Source: an uncultured Thalassolituus sp. (lineage in GTDB: Bacteria > Pseudomonadota > Gammaproteobacteria > Pseudomonadales > Oceanobacteraceae). Taken from it: 48,009 nucleotides of DNA. The first letter of the stretch is position 1. Each line of letters begins with the position of its first letter. Under the pieces are notes generated by a model. It did no database searches and was not told where the DNA came from. It saw only the letters and a program-made list of their open reading frames with translations. Below are positions 7,727 to 16,809 of the stretch, piece after piece. The stretch covers positions 1 through 48,009 of the forward strand of contig CAJXUK010000023.1 in the NCBI GenBank assembly GCA_913061435.1, in the 5' to 3' direction. Position numbers and translations under genes: made by a program.

Positions 7727-9351
7727 AAACGCGAACTTTTAATTGAACTAGGTCTAAAACCCGAGTTGAAGCCCGAGAAGCGTTCATTAATACGCTCCAT
7801 TTCTTCATAATGAAACTGACTGTCGACTACTTTTGGCTGAATCAAAATAACTAATTCACTTTGAATAATCACTTCTCTGTTTTGCCCAAATAAAGCACCA
7901 ATTAATGGAATATCACGCAAATAGGGAATACCAGAAGATGTAACTTGTTTTTGATTTTGCATCAAGCCACCAATCACGACCACTTGCCCACTTTTAGCAC
8001 GAATAATAGAATCTGTTTCTCTTACGCTGCTGTATGCCAAGGGGACGGTCAACGTACCTGAACTCAGCTGTACATTCTTTTGTCTTTCGCTGACTTCTGT
8101 AATGGTTGGATGCACGTGTAAGATCACGTCTTCGCCTTCACCTATTTGTGGTGTTACATCCAATGCAATACCCGAGAAGAAAGGAGTGAAAATAACTTCT
8201 GGGAAACTGGTCGTGCTGCTACCACTGGTAGTGGTTGAGGATTTTAATTCGGTAACAAAATATTCATCGTTACCGACTTTTATTACTGCTTTTTGATTAT
8301 TTACAGTAGAAATGCGTGGGCTAGACAGAACTTTTACATCACCTTGTGTTTCAAGTAATTCAATAACACCGGTGAAGTCACTGGTATTAAAATTGATATT
8401 AAATACTCCGCCTATTCCGTCGGGATTCGATAATGCTTCAGACGCCACTGAGCTAACTGCGCTGTAATCGCCACCGTTAAGTTGCCCAGCGCCAAAACTG
8501 CTCCACTGAATACCCGATTGAAAACCTTCATTTAATGAAACTTCTAATATTTTTGCTTCAATAAGAACCTGTTTACCCACACTTAATTCGGCTTTCTCTA
8601 AAAACGAACCAATGTCTCGAAGCGTGTCGGGCATACCTTTTACAATCACCATGCCAGATTGAGGATCAACAACGATATTAGTGTTTTCTTTTCCTGCAAT
8701 CATCATATTCAGTGTCATATTTAACTGACCCCAAAAATCACTTGAAGACTCTGTATTCACCTCAGTTGAATTAATTGCAGAGCTGGTTGATGAGGTGTTA
8801 TTGCTGTCACCAGATTGTTCAGAATTATCTTGAGAGGTTACTTGGCCACTACTCACCCACATGCCAGAAGAACCAGAACGCTTAACGTTTAAGTAGTTAA
8901 TAGGAAATATTTGAGTTTGAATGGTGCGTGGAAATACCTGTATGCCATAACTTGAAATCGAAAAATCATAAGCATATATATCGGTTATGGCCTCTAGGGT
9001 TTCAAGTACGGTGACATTTTTTAGGTTCAGAGTTACTTTACCCGTTAAGCCTTCGTGCAACATGATATTAAAATCGGTTTCATGCACTAGGCTCATTAAG
9101 AAAGCTCGAATATCGGTATCTTTAGCTGCGATATCAAAACGATCTTCTTCAACAATTAACTCCGGCTCTGGCGGCAACAACTGCTCAATAAAGTCGCGGT
9201 CGTCTTCAGCAACAGAAGCATTGCTATTCTCGTCTTCTGCTTCCCATACTAATAGCGGTTCGTTTTCTTGTGGCTCTTCTTTTTTAGGGTTATTACCACA
9301 AGACGCTAATGTTAACGACAAGATTAAAAGCGTTAATATTCTACTTTTCAC
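7723..9351 (-). CDS. mshL: MSHA outer-membrane secretin MshL
   Basis: Secretin that forms the outer-membrane pore for the pilus, 542 residues. The GTG start at 9351 follows AAGGAA at suitable spacing. A lipoprotein signal ends in L-A-S-C, with the lipidated Cys at 18. A short N-domain (about 70-125, D-I-A-A-K-D-T-D-I-R-A-F) is followed by a Ser/Thr/Asn-rich stretch (about 170-205) and the secretin core. The core includes V-I-V-K-G, V-L-S-S-P-R, V-T-P-Q-I and the C-terminal V-V-I-G-G-L-M and I-P-L-I-G-A-L-F-G motifs. It overlaps mshK by 11 nt. It is shorter than PilQ, as usual for MshL. Confidence 0.95.
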   Translation of the reverse strand: MKSRILTLLILSLTLASCGNNPKKEEPQENEPLLVWEAEDENSNASVAEDDRDFIEQLLPPEPELIVEEDRFDIAAKDTDIRAFLMSLVHETDFNIMLHEGLTGKVTLNLKNVTVLETLEAITDIYAYDFSISSYGIQVFPRTIQTQIFPINYLNVKRSGSSGMWVSSGQVTSQDNSEQSGDSNNTSSTSSAINSTEVNTESSSDFWGQLNMTLNMMIAGKENTNIVVDPQSGMVIVKGMPDTLRDIGSFLEKAELSVGKQVLIEAKILEVSLNEGFQSGIQWSSFGAGQLNGGDYSAVSSVASEALSNPDGIGGVFNINFNTSDFTGVIELLETQGDVKVLSSPRISTVNNQKAVIKVGNDEYFVTELKSSTTTSGSSTTSFPEVIFTPFFSGIALDVTPQIGEGEDVILHVHPTITEVSERQKNVQLSSGTLTVPLAYSSVRETDSIIRAKSGQVVVIGGLMQNQKQVTSSGIPYLRDIPLIGALFGQNREVIIQSELVILIQPKVVDSQFHYEEMERINERFSGFNSGFRPSSIKSSRL

Positions 9352-9685
9352 GATGAAATTCCTTAGTCGTAGATGTCATATTCTCGGTTTTCATAGTCAA
9401 AGTGACAATTCGCCCTTTATACCTAACTTTAACCAATTCACCTGTAATTTGGGTAACGGTAGCGCCATCAATAACCTGCCCGGGTACAACCAGGGTGTCA
9501 TTAATAATGGCGACACTTCTATTCTTTGAATTTAAAATCTGCTGCAACTTAAACTTATTACGCTCGATTGGGCTACCTTTTTCACTAACTGCCGACCATG
9601 CGGGGGGCTTCATAGGATCTAAAGAGAAGCTAGCATTCGCAAACAATAACAAAGACAACAGCACAGGTTTGAAAAACTTAAACAC
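9341..9685 (-). CDS. mshK: MSHA biogenesis protein MshK
   Basis: Small periplasmic protein of 114 residues. The GTG start at 9685 is preceded by a very good ribosome site (AGGAGGT), which supports this start. A signal peptide (about 1-22, ending A-S-F-S) is followed by D-P-M-K-P-P, typical of MshK and of GspC/PilP-like linkers. The remainder contains an SH3-like pattern around V-P-G-Q-V-I-D-G-A-T-V. It lies between mshJ and mshL and overlaps both. It probably connects the inner-membrane alignment complex with the secretin, by analogy with PilP; that role is inferred. Confidence 0.85.
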   Translation of the reverse strand: MFKFFKPVLLSLLLFANASFSLDPMKPPAWSAVSEKGSPIERNKFKLQQILNSKNRSVAIINDTLVVPGQVIDGATVTQITGELVKVRYKGRIVTLTMKTENMTSTTKEFHREK

Positions 9686-10340
9686 CTAATACCTCCTGAC
9701 TCATACTCAAGGTATATATTTTAATTTTTAATGTGCCTTTAGGGTAGTTAGTACTTTCATATTGAAGGTCTTGCCAAAATAGCTGCCAAGGTAATTCATC
9801 TAGTCGCTTTAAATAAGCCAAAGCGCTGTCGTAAGTTGCCTCCAATTCTATTTCAAAAGCATGACGATAAATAAGCGCGCTTTCTTCACTACTACTATCA
9901 ATGCTAATGGCTTCTTCTGGAAGATTTCTTAACGATAACAAGCGTAATTTTTTATCTTCTGTTAACACGCTTTCTAACAAGGTAACCATTTGCCGGGGGG
10001 CAACGAGTGCTTGAGTTAATAGATCAATATCATCTTGTATCTTTTTGCTTTCTTGTAAAATGCTGTTTAGCTCTTCGCGCAAATCAGCATTAGGGTCTTG
10101 CTGCAGGGTATTTTTAGTGGCATCAATTGTTACCACTAATGCTTGATTGCTAGCAGTTATCTGCTTGTGCTGATCGATAAGACGTTTTGTATTAAGGGCC
10201 ATCGGTTCTATTAATAGAAGATACATCAAAACTGCCACGACAAGCACGCTTGTTAACAGAACAATATTCTTTTCTCTAATACTGAGTTTTTCGTACCCTT
10301 TAATGACATCTATGTAGGGTTTTTTTTGCCACCAAGTCAT
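9678..10340 (-). CDS. mshJ: MSHA alignment protein MshJ (PilO/GspM-like)
   Basis: Bitopic inner-membrane protein of 220 residues. A cytoplasmic N-terminus of about 30 residues is followed by one membrane helix (about 27-48, L-L-T-S-V-L-V-V-A-V-L-M). A coiled-coil region (about 55-110) and a small ferredoxin-like C-terminal domain (about 110-215) come next. This architecture is that of PilO/GspM, which dimerise with PilN/GspL. It overlaps mshI2 by 4 nt and mshK by 8 nt. It has little sequence identity to other systems, so the call rests on architecture and order. Confidence 0.85.
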   Translation of the reverse strand: MTWWQKKPYIDVIKGYEKLSIREKNIVLLTSVLVVAVLMYLLLIEPMALNTKRLIDQHKQITASNQALVVTIDATKNTLQQDPNADLREELNSILQESKKIQDDIDLLTQALVAPRQMVTLLESVLTEDKKLRLLSLRNLPEEAISIDSSSEESALIYRHAFEIELEATYDSALAYLKRLDELPWQLFWQDLQYESTNYPKGTLKIKIYTLSMSQEVLGV

Positions 10341-10984
10341 TCGTTTTCACCTCCTGCGCTGATTACATTCACAGAAGTATTATTCACCTGCTGTTTAGTT
10401 GACAAGAAGAACTGCTTCCAACGCAGCTCGCCTTGTAGAACATTTATCTGCTTAAATGTTCGGCCACGATAAGCATTTTTTTCACCCAATGCAGCAATGT
10501 AACGAGATATTTGGTTAGGGTTTTGTGCAAATCCATAAAGCTGAATATCGCTACCTTGGTTCATTATCTCTATTTTGGATAACCATATCCCTTCAATAGC
10601 TTGTTGCGATAATTGAGCCACGAGCGGAGTGAAACTGTTTTTTTTGCTGATAGTATCTTGCCTTAAAAAGCTAATAGCTCGCTTTTTGTTTGCCAGCAGC
10701 TGTTTTTCGCGCTCGATACTTTGTTCAAGATTTTTATCAACACTCATACTCGGCGCTTGGGCATTTAATTCTGACAAAATATTGGCCTGATAAGCCTGCT
10801 CTTTGTTTAAGTCTAGGATTTCAGTTTCTAAATAAGACTGAACAACATATAAAACCAACGCCAATACAATAAGAATCAACCAACTAATTGAGCATACTTT
10901 AATAAACTTCAACACGTCTTGTGAAAGCTTTGGCGGGCGAAAACGAGGTAAATATAAATTAATTTGGTGTTTAATTGGCTGCAT
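10337..10984 (-). CDS. mshI2: MSHA alignment protein MshI2 (PilN-like)
   Basis: PilN-like inner-membrane protein of 215 residues. The N-terminus (Q-I-N-L-Y-L-P-R-F-R-P) is the PilN-type motif that contacts a PilM-like partner. One membrane helix lies at about 30-50, followed by a coiled coil (about 55-110) and a ferredoxin-like domain. It overlaps mshI by 14 nt. Together with MshI it would rebuild the PilM-PilN cytoplasmic/inner-membrane pair; the interaction is family knowledge. Confidence 0.85.
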   Translation of the reverse strand: MQPIKHQINLYLPRFRPPKLSQDVLKFIKVCSISWLILIVLALVLYVVQSYLETEILDLNKEQAYQANILSELNAQAPSMSVDKNLEQSIEREKQLLANKKRAISFLRQDTISKKNSFTPLVAQLSQQAIEGIWLSKIEIMNQGSDIQLYGFAQNPNQISRYIAALGEKNAYRGRTFKQINVLQGELRWKQFFLSTKQQVNNTSVNVISAGGENE

Positions 10985-12059
10985 AAGCGAGTGCTCCCCC
11001 TAATGCAGTTATTCGGTCATTAATATCACCATCGTTTACTGGCATAGCAATGCCATCTATTTGTCGCAGTTTTTTGCAGATGTTAGGTTGCTCAATATTA
11101 GCAGCCAATGCAGGCTGCATAGTTTCTACCAGCGGTGTTAGGTCTATATTATTGGCCATCACCCAAAGCTGAGTAATTTGCCCCATACCAAGCTGGCTTT
11201 CGTAATAATCTAACGATCGCTGAACTTCCAAGATTAAGTTATCCACTTGCTGGGTATCCACATTTGCTTTTGGTGCAAATCCCACATAAGTATCAACAAC
11301 ATCTGTGCTTAGGTCTGCTTCTAATTCATCTAATGCGGTATCAAAGTCGCTGTCAGCATCATCAAACTCAACTTCATCAAGCAAAAGTGGCTCATTGCTT
11401 TCTTCTGGTTGTTGGCTAGTTGCACTATCAGCTTGGATAGCCAAAGCATTAAGACCAACCTCTACCTGCCGAGTTAGATATAAAGCACCTTGCTGATACA
11501 AGCGAATTGTTCCATAACTCGGCCCTAATTCTAGAATCGCGATACCATCATTAATATTGTTAATCGACAAAATATTAAGCAAGCTGAACTCTGGCACGGT
11601 GATTACATTAACACGTAGATTGTTTTGCTCGGCCCAACCGACCCACTTTTTGATAACATTATTGGGGCTAGCCACAACATGCGCCATCGACATACGACCG
11701 CGGTAAGCATCCCTAGGTAAACGAACAGCCTGAAGAGCAGTTTCTTCAACCGGTTGATTTAATAAATCGCCAATACGAAATTCGATGGCTGCAGTTAATT
11801 CTTCGTCGGGTACTTCTGGGGCTTCCACCAGCAGTAATTCATAATCAGCATCATCTAATACCAATACCGCAGGCATCGGGTGAGTAACATGTTGTTGTAA
11901 CCATCTTTCAAGCGCAGTTATGCCATCGTCAGAGCGAAAACTAACAGATTCCACAACCCCACGTTCTGAATAGATAACAGCGCTAGGGGTGAGTGTTGAT
12001 AAATTAATACCAACCCAATGCTTTGGTTTCTTACTATTAAATGGCCAGCGAACAGTCAC
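10971..12059 (-). CDS. mshI: MSHA cytoplasmic alignment protein MshI (PilM-like)
   Basis: First gene of the MSHA operon, 362 residues, of the actin-like PilM/GspL-cytoplasmic family. The GTG start at 12059 has a strong AAAGGAG about 8 nt upstream; no other nearby start has this. The N-terminus W-V-G-I-N-L-S fits the phosphate-1 strand of the fold. A central acidic stretch (about 210-250, many Asp and Glu) looks like an inserted flexible loop. The C-terminal G-G-A-L-A-Y-A is typical of the fold's end. The gene overlaps mshI2 by 14 nt. No nucleotide-binding residue can be assigned with confidence. Confidence 0.85.
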   Translation of the reverse strand: MTVRWPFNSKKPKHWVGINLSTLTPSAVIYSERGVVESVSFRSDDGITALERWLQQHVTHPMPAVLVLDDADYELLLVEAPEVPDEELTAAIEFRIGDLLNQPVEETALQAVRLPRDAYRGRMSMAHVVASPNNVIKKWVGWAEQNNLRVNVITVPEFSLLNILSINNINDGIAILELGPSYGTIRLYQQGALYLTRQVEVGLNALAIQADSATSQQPEESNEPLLLDEVEFDDADSDFDTALDELEADLSTDVVDTYVGFAPKANVDTQQVDNLILEVQRSLDYYESQLGMGQITQLWVMANNIDLTPLVETMQPALAANIEQPNICKKLRQIDGIAMPVNDGDINDRITALGGALAYAAN

Positions 12060-12360
12060 CCACCAACTCCTTTTGTTTAAATTTAAAGCTCATAGCTTGT
12101 AGTTTAGTCTAAAGCTATAAAAATGCACCGTATAGATAAGTCTAATTTTAAATAGTTAACCCATTGAGTACACTCATTTATTAGTCACAAAATACATTTA
12201 TACCGCCATGTTTAATTTGGTAAAAGCATTTAGTTTCTGGCTGAAGCTTTATCCAACCTTTAAATGCCTTTATTTAACTTTCAATTAGCCACCAGCTTTC
12301 TATAATCAACACCTACAATAGCCAGCGCATACTAAAATCAACACCTACTAAGAAGCTACT
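12060..12360. other. Intergenic region between divergent mshI and trmL
   Basis: This 301-bp gap separates the MSHA operon (minus) from trmL (plus) and should hold both promoters. It is AT-rich. I see a 13-bp direct repeat AATCAACACCTAC at 12304-12316 and 12336-12348, 32 bp apart, immediately before trmL. There is also a weak inverted repeat (ATAGCTT ... AAGCTAT) at about 12091-12118. I cannot assign a promoter with confidence. Confidence 0.5.
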
Positions 12361-12825
12361 ATGTTTAACATCGTTTTATTTGAACCAGAAATACCGCCCA
12401 ACACCGGTAACATCATTCGCTTATGCGCCAATACCGGCTGCCAACTGCATCTTATCAAACCACTGGGGTTTGATATGGAAGAAAAAGCACTGCGCCGTGC
12501 AGGCTTGGATTACCACGAATGGGCCAATGTGCGTATTCACGAAAACTACGCCGACTTCTTAGAGAAAGAACAACCCAAAACACTTTACGCCCTAACCACT
12601 AAAGGCAAAGCTACGCATTCGGAAACTCAATTCAAAGACGGTGATTTTTTGATGTTTGGCCCAGAGACTCGCGGCCTGCCAGAAGATGTGCGCATGAGTA
12701 TTCCATTTGAACAGTGGCTACGCCTGCCCATGATGCCCGATAGCCGCAGCATGAATTTGTCGAATACCGTAGCGGTGATGATCTTTGAAGCATGGCGCCA
12801 AAATGGCTATGCGGGCGGGAGCTAG
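12361..12825 (+). CDS. trmL: tRNA (cytidine/uridine-34-2'-O)-methyltransferase TrmL
   Basis: SPOUT-family methyltransferase of 154 residues that 2'-O-methylates the wobble nucleotide of tRNA-Leu isoacceptors. The N-terminus [14 protein letters not shown] is the TrmL signature. The SAM-binding trefoil knot is seen as [11 protein letters not shown] near 96-106 and [17 protein letters not shown] near 121-137. Length is normal. The ribosome-binding site is weak (AAGAAG about six bases upstream). A bidirectional terminator follows at 12862-12904. The gene is a monocistron facing secB. Confidence 0.95.
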   Translation: MFNIVLFEPEIPPNTGNIIRLCANTGCQLHLIKPLGFDMEEKALRRAGLDYHEWANVRIHENYADFLEKEQPKTLYALTTKGKATHSETQFKDGDFLMFGPETRGLPEDVRMSIPFEQWLRLPMMPDSRSMNLSNTVAVMIFEAWRQNGYAGGS

Positions 12826-12853
12826 TTTTCAAGGTTTGCAAAAAGTAGCAGCC

Positions 12854-12910
12854 ACAAAAAAACCCAATGCTAATTTGATTAATAATCAAACAAGTATTGG
12901 GTTCTTTTTA
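12854..12910. terminator. Bidirectional intrinsic terminator between trmL and secB
   Basis: A long inverted repeat pairs AACCCAAT (12862-12869) with ATTGGGTT (12897-12904), with a further inner TTTGATT/AATCAAA stem. It is flanked by an A-run on the left and a T-run on the right, so it can terminate trmL (plus) and secB (minus). Confidence 0.85.
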
Positions 12911-12940
12911 GCAATCAGATACCGCGCAGTAATTACCGTA

Positions 12941-13402
12941 TTACTGAACAGTTTCTTCCGCCGCTGGCGCTTCAGTTTGCTGAGCTTGCGCCTGCTGATA
13001 CAAGGCTTCGAAGTTAATCGGTGCTAGCATTAATGCTGGGAAGCTGCCCTTAACAACCAACTGGTCGATGGTTTCTCGCACGTATGGAAATAAGATGTTC
13101 GGGCAAAAAGCACCTAGCATGTGCTTAAGCTGTTCGCCTTCGATGCCTTTAATATGAAAGATACCGCCTAGTACAACTTCAACTAAAAAAGCTGTTTGGC
13201 CATCGTTTTCGGCAGTTGCGGTTACTTTTACGTCTACTTCATAAGTGTCGTCAGCCAATTTGCGAGAACGGCTATTTAGATCCAGCTTAACTTCTGGCTT
13301 CCACTGCTTTTGGAAAGATTCTGGAGCATTAGGTGATTCGAAAGATGAATCTTTAACGTAAAAACGCTGTAGTGAAAATTGACCCTGGTCTTGCTCAGCC
13401 AT
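12941..13402 (-). CDS. secB: Protein-export chaperone SecB
   Basis: Tetrameric cytosolic chaperone that keeps preproteins unfolded and delivers them to SecA, 153 residues. Conserved stretches include the N-terminal [19 protein letters not shown], the central [11 protein letters not shown] and the C-terminal L-F-P-Y-V-R-E-T-I and P-I-N-F-E-A-L-Y. The tail is Gln/Ala/Glu-rich, as is common. It lies downstream of the YibN gene in the same direction. The glutaredoxin gene grxC, which often sits between the two, is absent: the gap is only 85 bp. Confidence 0.97.
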   Translation of the reverse strand: MAEQDQGQFSLQRFYVKDSSFESPNAPESFQKQWKPEVKLDLNSRSRKLADDTYEVDVKVTATAENDGQTAFLVEVVLGGIFHIKGIEGEQLKHMLGAFCPNILFPYVRETIDQLVVKGSFPALMLAPINFEALYQQAQAQQTEAPAAEETVQ

Positions 13403-13487
13403 GATATATCCTTAATTTTTATTAGTTTGTTTACAATTATAAAAGCACTGCTTATTTACCGCATACAGGTACTTATATTAATGATCT

Positions 13488-13901
13488 TTACTTAGTAACC
13501 ACTGGAAGGTTTTGGTTTGTCCATTCCAGCATACCGCCAGTTAAGCGGAAAGTTTGAAAACCTTTTTGCTTTAACGCTTTGCCAGCCATACCAACACTTT
13601 GGCCCGACTTGCATACTAATATAATGGGGTGTTCTTTTGAAGTATCGAGCTCTACCATACGATCTGCTAAAGATGCATAAGGGATATTAATAGCATTAAC
13701 TAAGTGACCAGCGTCATATTCTTTCTTGTCACGAATATCCAATACAACCGCATTTTGTTTGTTAATCATCTGAGTGGCTTGCGCTGTGCTGACACTGGCA
13801 CCGCTGCGCTGATTGTTGTCCCATAAAAAAGCCGCTAAAAATGCGCCCCAAATGCTGACTAACACCCAGTTATTATTAATAAAATCGAATACTTGTTCCA
13901 T
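13488..13901 (-). CDS. yibN: Membrane-anchored rhodanese-like protein YibN
   Basis: Protein of 137 residues with an N-terminal membrane helix (about 12-28) and one rhodanese domain (about 38-135). The active-site loop C-K-S-G-Q-S (Cys about 103) is intact, preceded by V-V-L-D-I-R-D and followed by L-T-G-G-M-L-E-W. This is the YibN pattern. It is divergent from gpmI, as in Escherichia coli, and upstream of secB. YibN has been linked to membrane-protein biogenesis, but the sulfur-transfer substrate is not known to me. Confidence 0.9.
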   Translation of the reverse strand: MEQVFDFINNNWVLVSIWGAFLAAFLWDNNQRSGASVSTAQATQMINKQNAVVLDIRDKKEYDAGHLVNAINIPYASLADRMVELDTSKEHPIILVCKSGQSVGMAGKALKQKGFQTFRLTGGMLEWTNQNLPVVTK

Positions 13902-14086
13902 AACCTAGTTACTGCCTATTTTTTTGTCTGTGGGTTGTATTTTGGTGGTCGGTTAATAAAATTAAGGCGGCAGTATAACCAGCCCAAGCACTAAAAAGAA
14001 TAGAAAATGACGCAAGGCCACAGATTCGCTAGAATAGGCACATTATTTTTGTCTACTCACGTTAATTTATTTGAGCTAATCCTATT

Positions 14087-15643
14087 ATGAGCCAGACCCG
14101 CACACCTACCGCGCTTATTATTCTAGATGGCTGGGGCCATCGCGAAGAAACAGAATCCAATGCAATTGCCAATGCCCATACCCCTACTTGGGATCATTTA
14201 TTAAAAACATACCCAAACGCCTTGATTCAAACATCTGGCAACGCAGTGGGTTTGCCAGAAGGCCAGATGGGCAATTCTGAAGTGGGCCACATGAACTTAG
14301 GTGCTGGCCGCATTGTGTATCAAAATTTTACTCGCATTAATAAAGACATTGCCGATGGCGAATTCTTTAATAATGACGCGTTATGCAGTGCCATAGACAA
14401 AGCCAAAGCAAGCGGCGGCGCTGTTCATATATCTGGTCTATTATCACCAGGTGGCGTGCACAGCCACGAAAATCAAATTTTTGCTGCTTGCGAAATGGCG
14501 GTTAAGCGTGGTATCAGCAAATTATACGTTCACGCTATTTTAGATGGTCGCGACATGCCACCACGCAGCGCTGAGCCTTCTCTTAAAGCACTGCAAGCCA
14601 AACTCGATGAACTGGGTACAGGTGCTATTGCTACGATTGTTGGCCGTTATTATGCAATGGATCGTGATAACCGCTGGGAACGTATCAAACCGGCTTATGT
14701 TGCAATGACAGAGGCTAAAGCAGAGCAGCAAGCAGAATCTGCGATTGCTGCCTTAGAAGCCGCTTATGCTCGGGGCGAAGATGATGAGTTTGTTGCAACA
14801 ACGGTTATTGGCTCTTATGGTAAAGATGGGGATGGTAAAGTTGAAGATGGCGACAGCATCATCTTTATGAACTTCCGCCCAGACCGCGCCCGCGAAATAA
14901 CTCGCGCCTTTGTTGATCCTGAGTTCTCTGGCTTTGAACGTAATCTTGTTCCTAAACTGGCAGATTACGTTATGTTAACCGAGTACGCCGCTGATATTCC
15001 TGCAAGTTGTGCTTACCCTCCGGCTAAATTAGTTAATGGCATTGGTGAATATGTATCCAACTTGGGCTTAACTCAGCTACGCATTGCCGAAACTGAAAAA
15101 TACGCTCACGTAACCTTCTTCTTCTCCGGTGGTCGTGAAGATTTATACCCAGGTGAAGAACGTATTTTGGTGCCTTCTCCTGATGTTGCAACTTACGATT
15201 TACAACCAGAAATGAACGCCCCTGAATTAACCGATAAATTAGTTGCCGCAATTAAAAGTGGTAAACACGATCTGATTGTTTGTAACTATGCCAACGGCGA
15301 CATGGTAGGCCACACCGGTGTTTATTCAGCCGCCGTTAAAGCAGCCGAGTGTATTGATGAATGCTTAAAGCGCATTACTGATGCGATTTTAGAAGTAAAT
15401 GGCGAATGCTTAATCACCGCCGACCACGGTAACGCTGAGCAAATGATTAACCCCAAAACTGGCGGGCCGTTAACGTCTCACACCACCGGCCCTGTTGATC
15501 TTGTGTATGTTCATAACCATAACGATGGCCGCACAGTAAACACGGGTAGCTTATGTGATGTTTCGCCAACTTTATTGGCGATGATGGATTTAGAGCAGCC
15601 CAGTGAAATGTCGGGTAACAATCTTATTCACAAAACAAGCTGA
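14087..15643 (+). CDS. gpmI: 2,3-bisphosphoglycerate-independent phosphoglycerate mutase
   Basis: Interconverts 3- and 2-phosphoglycerate in glycolysis/gluconeogenesis using two Mn ions, 518 residues, full length. It starts with the metal-binding I-L-D-G-W-G (Asp about 14). The phosphoserine nucleophile is Ser64 in [10 protein letters not shown]. Later metal ligands are visible in [12 protein letters not shown] and in T-A-D-H-G-N-A-E. It is the first gene of the gpmI-envC-ctpA-yibQ run, a conserved gammaproteobacterial order. The 185-bp gap to the divergent yibN must contain its promoter. Confidence 0.97.
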   Translation: MSQTRTPTALIILDGWGHREETESNAIANAHTPTWDHLLKTYPNALIQTSGNAVGLPEGQMGNSEVGHMNLGAGRIVYQNFTRINKDIADGEFFNNDALCSAIDKAKASGGAVHISGLLSPGGVHSHENQIFAACEMAVKRGISKLYVHAILDGRDMPPRSAEPSLKALQAKLDELGTGAIATIVGRYYAMDRDNRWERIKPAYVAMTEAKAEQQAESAIAALEAAYARGEDDEFVATTVIGSYGKDGDGKVEDGDSIIFMNFRPDRAREITRAFVDPEFSGFERNLVPKLADYVMLTEYAADIPASCAYPPAKLVNGIGEYVSNLGLTQLRIAETEKYAHVTFFFSGGREDLYPGEERILVPSPDVATYDLQPEMNAPELTDKLVAAIKSGKHDLIVCNYANGDMVGHTGVYSAAVKAAECIDECLKRITDAILEVNGECLITADHGNAEQMINPKTGGPLTSHTTGPVDLVYVHNHNDGRTVNTGSLCDVSPTLLAMMDLEQPSEMSGNNLIHKTS

Positions 15644-15659
15644 TAAGCGATATTAAGCC

Positions 15660-16799
15660 ATGCTTATTATGTTTCGGATGATCGTACTGTGTTGTCTTTT
15701 AATAGGTCAGCTTACGCAAGTAAGCTGGGCCGACGACCAAGACGACCTTGCTAAACTTCAACAAGAAATCAATAAACTGCAAAGTTGGTTAAAGAAAACC
15801 GAAAGTGAACACGATAAACTCAACCAGCAATTAAAATTATCGGATGAAAAAATCGGTGGTATCGCCAAGAAAATCGACGCTACTCGCAATCAGCTGAACA
15901 GTGAAAGATCACGACTAAAAAAGTTAAAGACGGAGCAAAGCCAACTTCGCGTTCTTAAATCTGAGCAAAAGCAGCAATTAGCCAAACAAATCAGCGGTGC
16001 TCAAAAGCTCGGCAACCAAGGCTCCATAAAGGTTTTATTAAACCAAGATGACCCTCAACAAATAAGTCGCATGTTGAAATATTATGAATATTTTAACCAA
16101 GCACGAATGGCTAATATTCAAACCCTGATCGAAAACTTAAAACGTTTGAATAATATTGAGAGCGAAATTCTCACTCAGCAAAATCGTTTAATCAAAACAG
16201 AAAGTGCTCTGCTGAAAAAAAACAAACAACTCAACAGCGAAAAACAACGGCATAAAAAGCTGCTGATTAGCCTTGAGCGTGAGCGTCAGAAGACAAGCAA
16301 CAACCTTAGCCAAAAACAAAAAGACCGAAAGCGCTTACAAGCGCTAATCGCAGAGGTTGCAACCTTATTGGATAACAGCCCGCGTAAAGAAGATGCACGT
16401 CCTATTAAATCCTTAAAAGGTAAGCTACCGCGGCCAGCTAAAGGAAGTATTTTAAAAGCCTTTGGTAACAAAAATGTTCAAGCACGAACTACTTGGCAGG
16501 GCTGGCTAATAAAAGGTTACGAAGGTGCGGCCATTAATGCCATTCATCATGGTCGCGTCGTATTTAGCGATTGGTTAAGAGGATTTGGCCTGCTATTAAT
16601 TGTTGATCATGGCGACGGTTATTTAAGCTTGTACGCACGCAATCAAAGTCTTTTAAAATCGGTAGGTGACTGGGTGTATCAGGGCGAAAACATCGCTACA
16701 CTGGGGGCCTCTGGTGGTTTTAAGGAACCTCGGTTATATTTTGAAATCAGATACAATGGTATTCCACAAGACCCCGCCGTTTGGCTAGGGCGCAAATAA
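15660..16799 (+). CDS. envC: Murein hydrolase activator EnvC
   Basis: Periplasmic activator of the septal amidases AmiA/AmiB, 379 residues. A signal peptide (about 1-25, ending S-W-A) is followed by a long coiled coil (about 27-240) and a C-terminal LytM-fold domain (about 265-378). The LytM domain is degenerate: the second metal motif reads R-L-Y-F-E where active enzymes have H-L-H-F-E. This fits EnvC, which activates amidases but does not cut peptidoglycan. It begins 16 nt after gpmI. Three Met codons (15660, 15669, 15678) could start it and no ribosome site stands out, so the exact start is uncertain. Confidence 0.93.
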   Translation: MLIMFRMIVLCCLLIGQLTQVSWADDQDDLAKLQQEINKLQSWLKKTESEHDKLNQQLKLSDEKIGGIAKKIDATRNQLNSERSRLKKLKTEQSQLRVLKSEQKQQLAKQISGAQKLGNQGSIKVLLNQDDPQQISRMLKYYEYFNQARMANIQTLIENLKRLNNIESEILTQQNRLIKTESALLKKNKQLNSEKQRHKKLLISLERERQKTSNNLSQKQKDRKRLQALIAEVATLLDNSPRKEDARPIKSLKGKLPRPAKGSILKAFGNKNVQARTTWQGWLIKGYEGAAINAIHHGRVVFSDWLRGFGLLLIVDHGDGYLSLYARNQSLLKSVGDWVYQGENIATLGASGGFKEPRLYFEIRYNGIPQDPAVWLGRK

Positions 16800-16809
16800 G
16801 GATTAAGTG

